From NCBI RefSeq assembly GCF_018035235.1, contig NZ_WPCV01000003.1, positions 284,108 through 348,107 of the forward strand: a stretch of DNA of 64,000 bases, written 5' to 3'. The stretch is from Citrobacter sp. On2M (GTDB lineage: Bacteria; Pseudomonadota; Gammaproteobacteria; Enterobacterales; Enterobacteriaceae). The notes under the pieces were generated by a model that saw only the letters and a list, made by a program, of their open reading frames with translations, did not search any database and was not told where the DNA came from. Position 1 is the first letter of the stretch; the number at the start of each line of letters is the position of its first letter. Positions 58,016 through 64,000 of the stretch are shown here, one piece after another. The translations under genes were made by a program, and so were the position numbers.

Positions 58016-59751
58016 TTATTCAGGAGCTTGCTTACAAAGTAACCGTCAAAGCAGACGAGTTCCTGAATGGTAAGCGCAAAGTAAGCGAAGAGGTTGGAAA
58101 GCTAAACAAAGAGCTTTCACGTGCTGAGAAAGAGCGCGAGAAAGAGCTTAAAAAGCAGCGGGAAGAGCTTGAGAAGTTTGGCAAGTCAGCCACATCAGCT
58201 TTCCGTAACGTTACGGCTGCCGCTGCCGGGTTCCTTGGTATAGGTGCTGGCCTGTATGGTATCAAGCAACTATTCACATCCACTGCCAATGAAATCGTTC
58301 GTGCCAGTACACAGGCTAAGTTCTTCGGCTCTGATGTAAACCGTTTATTTGGTATGCGACGAGGTTTCGAGCAGGCAGGGCTTAATGCTGACGCGTTCAT
58401 CGGTGCTTCTGGTAACGCACGAATGGCGCTGGCTAACATCAAAGACCCGACAATCTTTGGTGGGCTCACCGGCGCAGCACAAAACCTGATGGTGTTGGGC
58501 GCGCGTACCGGGCTGAACATCAATAACCTTGGTGACCCTAACAAGGCGCTTGGAGAGTTCACCCGCTACGGCAAATCACACTCTCAGGAAAACCTGATGC
58601 AGGTGATGGCGGCCGCCGGGTTCGACCCGACAGACGCAGCCAAGATTAAATCTGGTGAGTTAAAGTCTCTGGTCGACTCAGAAACGAAGAAGTCGAACAT
58701 CACCGCCGCCCAGGTGAAAGAGCAGGAAAACTTGCTGGTTACTTTGGGGCAACTCGACGCGCAATTTGACCGCATCCGACAGGATATAGCCATCGCCTTT
58801 GCACCTGAAGTTATGAGCGCGCTAAAACAGTTTGGTGACTGGATCAAAGACCACCATGGCGACATCATCGGGTTCTTTCGCGATGCCGGAGAATCAGTTA
58901 AGAAACTGACAGAATCAGTCGGCGGGGCGAATGCGCTTCTTCTGTTGCTGGCCGCAGGGCTGAGGCTTAACCCTCTTGTTCTTGCTGGAATGGCGGGAGT
59001 TCAAGCGATTAATAACATTGCTGACGCCGCGAAAGAGAAAGACAAGACCGATTCACTATGGAATTCGATAGTTAAACGATGGAATGCAGGTGGTTGGGCT
59101 AACGCTACAGGCGTAACATCAAATGGTGCTGAACAACACGCGCAGTCAGCAAGAAGGATGCAGCAGTCACCGGGAGAAATGGATGATCTTCTACATGGCG
59201 TGATGATGACAGAGTCGGGCGGAAACCCCCTTGCATACAATGTTTCAGGGGCAACTGGCGCGTACCAATTAATGCGTGGCACAGCAATGGATATGGGGCT
59301 TCGTGTCGATTCTCAAGTAGATGAGAGATTAGATCCAGAGAAATCTCGAGCAGCAGCCGGCGCTTACATGAGAGTGTTACTAAAGCGCTACGATGGTAAC
59401 GTCGATAACGCTCTCAGAGCTTATAACTGGGGAATGGGTAACGTTGATAAGTGGATCGCTAATGGTAGCGACATCTCACAGTTACCAAAAGAAACGCGTG
59501 AGTACACTGGCAAGGTCTATGGGAACATAGGCAATGCCCGCAACTATTACGCAACACAGGGAAGAATGGCAGATAACAGGCCATATCAACTGGCGTCAAG
59601 TGGTGGGCAGCCTCAGATACAAAACAGCACTCACATCAATACAGTGAACGTTAACAGTAACCCGACAACAGTTGACGCTCTGACAAAGAGTATCAATCAA
59701 CAAGCTAGCCGGGCATCGACAAACGCGGCATTTTCTAGCATCGTCAGGTGA
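58012..59751 (+). CDS. Tape measure protein with lytic transglycosylase domain
   Basis: This is a 579-residue protein. The N-terminal coiled coil (about 15-60) and hydrophobic AAAAGFLGIGAGLYGIKQLF come first. The C-terminal SLT domain (about 390-510) has the catalytic E401 in GVMMTESGGNPLAYN, followed by ATGAYQLM and RAYNWGMGNVDKWI. It sets tail length and opens the peptidoglycan. It is short for a tape measure, so the tail is likely short. Confidence 0.88.
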   Translation: MIIQELAYKVTVKADEFLNGKRKVSEEVGKLNKELSRAEKEREKELKKQREELEKFGKSATSAFRNVTAAAAGFLGIGAGLYGIKQLFTSTANEIVRASTQAKFFGSDVNRLFGMRRGFEQAGLNADAFIGASGNARMALANIKDPTIFGGLTGAAQNLMVLGARTGLNINNLGDPNKALGEFTRYGKSHSQENLMQVMAAAGFDPTDAAKIKSGELKSLVDSETKKSNITAAQVKEQENLLVTLGQLDAQFDRIRQDIAIAFAPEVMSALKQFGDWIKDHHGDIIGFFRDAGESVKKLTESVGGANALLLLLAAGLRLNPLVLAGMAGVQAINNIADAAKEKDKTDSLWNSIVKRWNAGGWANATGVTSNGAEQHAQSARRMQQSPGEMDDLLHGVMMTESGGNPLAYNVSGATGAYQLMRGTAMDMGLRVDSQVDERLDPEKSRAAAGAYMRVLLKRYDGNVDNALRAYNWGMGNVDKWIANGSDISQLPKETREYTGKVYGNIGNARNYYATQGRMADNRPYQLASSGGQPQIQNSTHINTVNVNSNPTTVDALTKSINQQASRASTNAAFSSIVR

Positions 59752-59752
59752 T

Positions 59753-60106
59753 CTAGTTTCCGTTGCTGTATAGGGAATACCCAGCCTTTACGGACTCAAG
59801 CATAAGGTCTACAGGGAGTTCAGAGTTAGATGATTCTTGTGTGAGATATCTTTCGATATCTTTGTACTGCATTCCATCTCTGGCTGATTTGTAACCACCT
59901 TGGCACCCATCAGAAACAAGCTTAAGAAGATCAAGTCTTCTTGATTCCTTCAGGTTCTGAAGATCGCCATCAAAAGACTCAACCAGAGATGAAGCTTTTT
60001 TATTGCATGAAACAAGGAGTTGATGCTCTGTAAGAGAGGCTGCCGCCATTAAAGGCAGACATGATGCAATTGATATCAAAATGGTATAAATCGACTTAAG
60101 CTTCAT
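59753..60106 (-). CDS. Small secreted protein, unknown
   Basis: This is a 117-residue protein with a signal peptide (KLKSIYTILISIASCLPLMA, cleavage near AAA) and two cysteines in the mature part (C34, C66), so a disulfide-bearing periplasmic protein is likely. It is antisense to the tail operon and starts a block of accessory genes. No family recognised. It lies 1 bp past the tape-measure stop. Confidence 0.6.
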   Translation of the reverse strand: MKLKSIYTILISIASCLPLMAAASLTEHQLLVSCNKKASSLVESFDGDLQNLKESRRLDLLKLVSDGCQGGYKSARDGMQYKDIERYLTQESSNSELPVDLMLESVKAGYSLYSNGN

Positions 60107-60172
60107 GTTTTATCCCTTATGCTGTTTTCCTGATTCTACCCATTAACTGAAGCAAAAACACTCAACGCTCAC

Positions 60173-60523
60173 TCAGGTGGGCTTTTTGTCATTCTCAACA
60201 ACAACATATCCTTGAGAGTCTTTCAGTAAGATGCTGATTTCACGCTGACTGAACCCCTCTGCGATGAACTTTTTTCCGTCGCTGGTTTGTATCGCTAGTT
60301 TTTTTCCTTTATTTCTGGCGACGAAGTATCCTATAGCTGCAGATAAGCAGTTCATTGCTGCCGGGCTTGTTATTCCGTTAACAATCACTTGCACCCACTC
60401 TAGCGGTGTTGAACTGTCGAATGCGAGAGTCACATGCGGCTTATGCTCTAAATGCCACTTACTCATTGCTTCATTCAAAGATTCAACATCTTCTTGTCGG
60501 ACGGTAAAAATGAAACTCTCCAT
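60173..60523 (-). CDS. Small phage accessory protein, unknown
   Basis: This is a 116-residue protein, MESFIFTVRQEDVESLNEAM onwards, with a weakly hydrophobic centre (AAMNCLSAAIGYFVARNKGK). A GGAG ribosome site is 8 bp before its ATG. It is divergent to, and overlaps by 14 bp, the next rightward gene. Function unknown. Confidence 0.55.
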   Translation of the reverse strand: MESFIFTVRQEDVESLNEAMSKWHLEHKPHVTLAFDSSTPLEWVQVIVNGITSPAAMNCLSAAIGYFVARNKGKKLAIQTSDGKKFIAEGFSQREISILLKDSQGYVVVENDKKPT

Positions 60524-60749
60524 CGTTTACACTCCATCGTTAAAAAATATTGGCAATGCCTTTAGCCTAATTTTGGGTGGGATATCATTGCTTCTCGGGA
60601 GAGAGGTCTCTATCGAGAGCGAGATTACCCCTACGGAATTCACAAAAATGGTTGTCGATGACCTTCGCCGGCAAGCAGAAACAGGCGAGTTAGAAATGAC
60701 ACAAGAAGAGTTGCGCACATCATTGCTTGCCGCTCTTGATAAAAGCTAG
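60510..60749 (+). CDS. Small single-pass membrane protein
   Basis: This is a 79-residue protein, MKLSIVYTPSLKNIG, then a glycine-rich transmembrane helix (AFSLILGGISLLLG), then a charged cytoplasmic or periplasmic helix (EFTKMVVDDLRRQAETGELE). Start at 60510; the open frame upstream is antisense. Its helix pattern resembles that of the next gene, so they may be distant paralogs. Confidence 0.5.
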   Translation: MKLSIVYTPSLKNIGNAFSLILGGISLLLGREVSIESEITPTEFTKMVVDDLRRQAETGELEMTQEELRTSLLAALDKS

Positions 60750-60822
60750 CCCATGATGAGGTGGCATGTAGGCATCTATCCCTTCGCCCTTCAATGCGTC
60801 AATTAACCCAGAGACTTCATGA

Positions 60823-60996
60823 ATGGAAACTGAAAAATTTATACGCTTTGAATTATCTTCCACGGGTAATGGAACCTCTCATATCGTGTGGGGCGGCAAG
60901 CTCATCATTGGTGGCTTGCTGATGCTCCTCGGGTTTAACGTAAAGGTCATGCAAAACATCGCTAAAGACGAGCTAATTGAATCCATAAAAAGCTAA
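60823..60996 (+). CDS. Small single-pass membrane protein, 57 residues
   Basis: METEKFIRFELSSTGNGTSH, then a transmembrane helix with the same GG..LLLG character (GGKLIIGGLLMLLGF) and a short charged tail. Weak ribosome site. Too short for usual gene calls. Possible paralog of the preceding protein. Confidence 0.5.
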   Translation: METEKFIRFELSSTGNGTSHIVWGGKLIIGGLLMLLGFNVKVMQNIAKDELIESIKS

Positions 60997-61009
60997 GAAG
61001 AGGTAAAAA

Positions 61010-61132
61010 ATGTATGATTTTCTCTGTTACCTCAACGGCGTCGTTGTCGAACACTTTGTTTCCATACCACTTGTCTGCTTCATAGTTGTACGGTGGTTAG
61101 TATTACGGTTGCTATGGGGGTCGTCGTACTAA
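61010..61132 (+). CDS. Small membrane peptide, 40 residues
   Basis: Begins MYDFLCYLNGVVVEHFVSIP with one hydrophobic helix and a basic end (RWLVLRLLWG). A strong AAGAAGAGGT site is placed before the ATG at 61010. It overlaps the end of the converging zinc-ribbon gene by 4 bp. Confidence 0.5.
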   Translation: MYDFLCYLNGVVVEHFVSIPLVCFIVVRWLVLRLLWGSSY

Positions 61133-61332
61133 CCAAATCTATCCTTAAAGCGACGGTCGCTGTTGCGCCTATTCATCTTGCCGTTGCAGTAGGGGCATAG
61201 ATGCTGCTTCTTGCCGTCGATAGTCCATGTGAAGTATTTCTTCTTGAAACCGGCACCGCAGATATCGCAGCTTCTTGGCTTGAAAAGGCTAGCCACGAAG
61301 ACGAGTACAATAATTCCGATGATCCATTCCAT
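61129..61332 (-). CDS. Membrane-anchored zinc-ribbon protein
   Basis: This is a 67-residue protein with an N-terminal transmembrane helix (WIIGIIVLVFVASLF) and a C-terminal zinc ribbon (CDICGAGF..HLCPYCNG). Its start overlaps the mnt stop (TAATG), so it is expressed with mnt. In P22 the superinfection-exclusion gene sieA occupies this position beside mnt. The sequence is unlike SieA, but a role in exclusion is possible. Confidence 0.6.
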   Translation of the reverse strand: MEWIIGIIVLVFVASLFKPRSCDICGAGFKKKYFTWTIDGKKQHLCPYCNGKMNRRNSDRRFKDRFG

Positions 61333-61565
61333 TACTTATCCTTGCTGCACATTTTATTTAGCGTTTCAAGAAGCGCTTCTTTGAATTTTTCAGCTTCGCG
61401 AGAAGCGAATTCCTCTTTGCTACTCACATCGTTGGAGACAGCATCAAGCAGAATTTGAACAATTTCAGCATTCATAGATCTTCTGTTGTTCTTTGCTCGC
61501 AACCTTATTTTCTCTTTTAACTCATTGGAAACGCGGATGTTTATCTGCGGCTCTTCTCTAGACAT
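61332..61565 (-). CDS. mnt: Mnt-like ribbon-helix-helix repressor
   Basis: This is a 77-residue protein. MSREEPQINIRVSNELKEKI and RAKNNRRSMNAEIVQILLDA align with P22 Mnt (PHFNFRMP, NGRSMNSELLQIV), including a C-terminal tetramerisation coiled coil. It is divergent from arc across 89 bp with two palindromic operators. Confidence 0.85.
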   Translation of the reverse strand: MSREEPQINIRVSNELKEKIRLRAKNNRRSMNAEIVQILLDAVSNDVSSKEEFASREAEKFKEALLETLNKMCSKDK

Positions 61566-61575
61566 GATGCCTCCA

Positions 61576-61640
61576 TGGTGTAACCGTAATACTACCCTTG
61601 CATTACTCAGGTCACAATGGTATAACGGTTATACTAAAAT
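61576..61640. promoter_or_regulatory. Paired immI operators between mnt and arc
   Basis: GTGTAACCGTAATAC (61579-61593) and GTATAACGGTTATAC (61620-61634) are similar 15-bp palindromes, the second perfect, differing at three positions. Their centres are 41 bp apart, about four helix turns. The first lies close to the mnt start, the second close to the arc start. Confidence 0.75.
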
Positions 61641-61654
61641 GATATGGAGGTAAT

Positions 61655-61810
61655 ATGATTGTTCCGTCAGATGCACCTAAGTACAACCTGAGAATTCCTG
61701 CAGATGTTAAAGAGATTATTGAGAAAGCGGCAAAAGATGAGGGGAGATCGGTAAACAGCGAAATTGCAAAAAGGTTAATGGATAGCTTGAAACGTGATGG
61801 ATTACTGTAA
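61655..61810 (+). CDS. arc: Arc-like ribbon-helix-helix repressor
   Basis: This is a 51-residue protein from MIVPSDAPKYNLRIPADVKE to DSLKRDGLL. GRSVNSEIAKRLMDSLKRDG aligns with P22 Arc (GRSVNSEIYQRVMESFKKEG). GGAGGTAAT precedes the ATG at 61655. In P22 Arc limits its own operon with ant. Confidence 0.85.
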   Translation: MIVPSDAPKYNLRIPADVKEIIEKAAKDEGRSVNSEIAKRLMDSLKRDGLL

Positions 61811-61816
61811 CCTGAA

Positions 61817-61860
61817 ATGTTGAAGCCCCAACTACTTGCGATAGTCAGGGCTTCGGATGT
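61817..61860. ncRNA. Candidate sar-like antisense RNA / hairpin between arc and ant
   Basis: The 75-bp arc-ant gap holds GAAGCCC (61822-61828) complementary to GGGCTTC (61848-61854). In P22 the sar antisense RNA that blocks ant translation is made from this same gap. The hairpin is direct; the RNA is an inference. Confidence 0.45.
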
Positions 61861-61885
61861 TAGTCAATCTTGAGGAAAAACCAAC

Positions 61886-62791
61886 ATGACAAGTATAGCA
61901 ATTCTTGAAGCAGTTAACACCTCTTACGTTCCTTTCAATGGCCAGGAGATTATTGCTGTGATGGCTGCAGGTGCAACGTATGTTGCCATGCGTAAAATCG
62001 TCGAAAATATCGGGATAGATTGGACTGGTCAGTCGGTAAAGCTGCGCAAACAAAAAGAAAAGTTCGGGTGTAGAGATATCTCTATACCTTCAAAAGGTGG
62101 AGTTCAGAAGATGCTTTGCATCCCACTGAAGAAACTAAACGGTTGGTTGTTCAGTATCAACCCTGAGAAAGTTCGTGCAGATATTCGCGACAAGCTGATC
62201 CAGTATCAGGAAGAATGCTTCACTGTTCTCCATGATTACTGGACGAAAGGCAAAGCAGAAAATCCGCGCAAAAAGACAACGGTAGACGAGCGCACACCAT
62301 TGCGCGATGCCGTGAATATGCTTGTAAGCAAAAAGCACCTGATGTACCCGGAAGCCTATGCAATGATTCACCAGCGATTCAATGTGGACAGCATCGAAGA
62401 TTTGGAGCCCGAGAAGATACATGAAGCCATTGAATATGTTCATCGCGTGGTGCTTGAGGGAGAGTTTCTCGGCAAGCAAGAAGCATTACCAGCGCCAAAA
62501 CTGGATATCAACTTTCCTATTTCGTGGTTCGTCGAAAATGCTCCATACACGGTTATCCGTCAGCAATGCGGTGACACAATAGCACTTGATCGCAGTGCTC
62601 TTGTTGATTGCAGTCCTGCATACAAGCTGGTTGCTGCACTAACATCAGCTGGGTACGACGTTAGCGCGGTGAGTGCAGAGCTAAAGGCGCTACGCACTAT
62701 CATGGCTGAGCAAAGTTGGGCGCTAAAAGAAATAGCCTCATACACCGCGGTGCGAGACAAAGCTTGCCATCGAATTAATGTTGCACTTTAA
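61886..62791 (+). CDS. ant: P22-type antirepressor Ant
   Basis: This is a 301-residue protein starting [20 protein letters not shown], with the P22_AR N domain (to about 115) and the C domain carrying [32 protein letters not shown]. Very like P22 Ant, which binds and inactivates c2-type repressors. Here no such repressor is encoded in the prophage part seen. Confidence 0.92.
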   Translation: MTSIAILEAVNTSYVPFNGQEIIAVMAAGATYVAMRKIVENIGIDWTGQSVKLRKQKEKFGCRDISIPSKGGVQKMLCIPLKKLNGWLFSINPEKVRADIRDKLIQYQEECFTVLHDYWTKGKAENPRKKTTVDERTPLRDAVNMLVSKKHLMYPEAYAMIHQRFNVDSIEDLEPEKIHEAIEYVHRVVLEGEFLGKQEALPAPKLDINFPISWFVENAPYTVIRQQCGDTIALDRSALVDCSPAYKLVAALTSAGYDVSAVSAELKALRTIMAEQSWALKEIASYTAVRDKACHRINVAL

Positions 62792-62801
62792 GGAGTATAA
62801 A

Positions 62802-63053
62802 ATGTCGATGAAAACTATCGGGGAAACCACCCTATCATCGTTTAGATTCAATCGCGACGGTGAATCTTATGAAGCTTCATTATCTTCTGTTGTTTGTGAG
62901 AACGAAAATGGTGACGATGAGTGGTGCTATTCGGTTGTCATAATTGATGATGAAGGAAATTTAATCATGAAAGAAATTTCTCATGATTTTATCGAAACAT
63001 GCGATATATATGACAGATTAAGCATATTGGTTGAGAAGTTTATCATCAAATAA
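62802..63053 (+). CDS. Hypothetical acidic protein after ant
   Basis: This is an 83-residue protein from MSMKTIGETTLSSFRFNRDG after AAGGAGTATAAA. Acidic, beta-rich. It ends just before a terminator, so it closes the accessory block. Unknown function. Confidence 0.55.
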   Translation: MSMKTIGETTLSSFRFNRDGESYEASLSSVVCENENGDDEWCYSVVIIDDEGNLIMKEISHDFIETCDIYDRLSILVEKFIIK

Positions 63054-63069
63054 CAAGCTTAGAACTAAT

Positions 63070-63098
63070 ACCCAAACCTCGCTCCGGCGGGGTTTTTT
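63070..63098 (+). terminator. Terminator ending the accessory block
   Basis: CCTCGC-TCCG-GCGGGG (one T-G pair) followed by TTTTTT, between the accessory gene and the baseplate gene. Confidence 0.85.
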
Positions 63099-63114
63099 AT
63101 TGCCCGGAGAACCG

Positions 63115-63945
63115 ATGAGCATTCTCAGCCTCAACACAGCAGACATATTCAACGCGATCGGTGGCGGATCTCCGCTTTCCATAATCGACAGCGTTCTCCA
63201 TCCTCAGTATGTGATCCGCAACAGCAAGACCAACGCAGTGGCGCTTGAGTTCAGCGGCATGGCATCTATTCAGCCAGGCGGAAGGGCGCAGATAACAAAC
63301 GCACCGGTGGAAAAAGGTCAGTATCAGTCTATAAACAAGGTTAAAGAACCAGCCATCATTCGATGCTCAGTCATCATCACCGGACTTTCAGGTTTTACCG
63401 GATCTATTCCTAATATTTTTGACCTGACATTCACCAGCCAAAGCTCAACGCTAAACACCATCAAAGAGATGTTGGCTGCGACCGAGACCTACGACATTGA
63501 GACGCCGAAAGAAACGCTTCAGAGCTATGACCTTGTAGATCACGACTACGAAGTCACCTCACAGCGCGGAGTGTCAATGCTTACGGTGTTTCTGATATTC
63601 CAGGAAGTTATGCAGCAGATGGAGGTGACGCTTTCCGGAGCACAGACAAACGCCAGGCCAACTGATGACGAGATAAGCCAGGGAGTAACCGGGACTGGCG
63701 GATTCCAGAAAAATGCAGGATCTACTCCATCAACGGTAGACCAGTTAGGCAAGTCATGGTCATCACTAAAAAAATCACTTGGAGACTTATCAGACAGCGC
63801 CACTGGCGCAATTACGACCGGGTTTAAAAGCGCTCTCGAAACAGTTTCCGAGCCCGTTCTTAATGTGGCGAATAGTGCAACCGAAAAGGCCGCCGAGCTT
63901 GCAGGGAACATCAGCAAAAACATAACTGGTGCATCGAGTAAATAA
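63115..63945 (+). CDS. Baseplate protein, contractile-tail type
   Basis: This is a 276-residue protein from MSILSLNTADIFNAIGGGSP. VLHPQYVIRNSKTNAVALEF and EPAIIRCSVIITGLSGFTGS are like baseplate/tail proteins following tape measures in DUF3383-type myophages. Low-complexity helical C terminus. Start 63115 follows GGAG; the frame opens earlier at 63031. Confidence 0.65.
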   Translation: MSILSLNTADIFNAIGGGSPLSIIDSVLHPQYVIRNSKTNAVALEFSGMASIQPGGRAQITNAPVEKGQYQSINKVKEPAIIRCSVIITGLSGFTGSIPNIFDLTFTSQSSTLNTIKEMLAATETYDIETPKETLQSYDLVDHDYEVTSQRGVSMLTVFLIFQEVMQQMEVTLSGAQTNARPTDDEISQGVTGTGGFQKNAGSTPSTVDQLGKSWSSLKKSLGDLSDSATGAITTGFKSALETVSEPVLNVANSATEKAAELAGNISKNITGASSK

Positions 63946-63947
63946 CC

Positions 63948-64000
63948 ATGCAGACGATTGCTATAGAGCCAAAAAAATCTCAAATCCTGTCCATTAACCT
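63948..64000 (+). CDS. Start of next tail gene (cut by window end)
   Basis: Reads MQTIAIEPKKSQILSINL and runs off the edge. Short proteins of this beginning follow the baseplate gene in related phages and are similar to the baseplate plug (Pam3 gp18-like). The identity is tentative. Confidence 0.45.
   Translation, partial: MQTIAIEPKKSQILSIN

Overview
The window is enterobacterial chromosome carrying a prophage. Housekeeping gene order (ybaP-copA, cueR, ybbJ-qmcA, fetAB, cnoX, ybbO, tesA, ybbAP, selU, purEK, lpxH, ppiB, cysS, ybcI, ybcJ, folD), a Salmonella-type sfbABC transporter and a Salmonella-type fim cluster (fimAICDHF-Z-Y-W next to tRNA-Arg argU) point to the Salmonella/Citrobacter branch. 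Proteins such as FimA and FimZ look clearly diverged from the Salmonella versions I remember, so Citrobacter is my best guess. This is an inference from memory, not a search.

Host part (1-36484). Positions 1-14823 hold copper efflux (copA with a conserved programmed frameshift site, the CueR-controlled promoter and cueR), an uncharacterised exported pair, the SPFH/NfeD pair, FetAB, the CnoX chaperone and the tesA/ybbAP locus. Positions 14824-18951 hold a porin and a MetNIQ-type ABC transporter (sfbABC) with a striking three-way-junction sequence just before sfbA. Positions 18948-26541 hold selU, purEK with a PurR operator, a long palindromic element, lpxH, ppiB, cysS, ybcI, ybcJ and folD. Positions 27113-36151 hold a complete type 1-like fimbrial operon and its three regulators fimZ, fimY and fimW, ending at argU.

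Prophage part (36485 to beyond 64000). A DLP12-type integrase abuts argU. A leftward early operon (int, xis, PP-loop protein, DUF4222, ASCH-like protein, zinc finger, Gp157, RecT, many small genes) meets a rightward block (two small genes, then a Q82-type antiterminator) with only about 22 bp between the divergent genes. No CI/Cro, N or replication gene is visible. Then follow a tRNA-Asn, a hairpin-rich non-coding stretch, a lysis cassette (holin, lysozyme, spanins), terminase, portal and a contractile-tail module (sheath, tube, frameshifted assembly chaperone, tape measure, baseplate). The head region is collapsed: a truncated MuF-like gene runs directly into a 5'-truncated head-tail connector gene, so no major capsid gene is present. 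Between the tape measure and the baseplate genes sits an inserted block of small secreted or membrane proteins plus a full P22-type immI module (mnt, arc, ant, paired operators and a sar-like hairpin).

Read together, the prophage looks defective for virion production and for classical lambdoid immunity. It keeps lysis, packaging, contractile-tail and immI functions, which makes the head-deletion junction and the immI/membrane-protein block the most interesting parts of the window.
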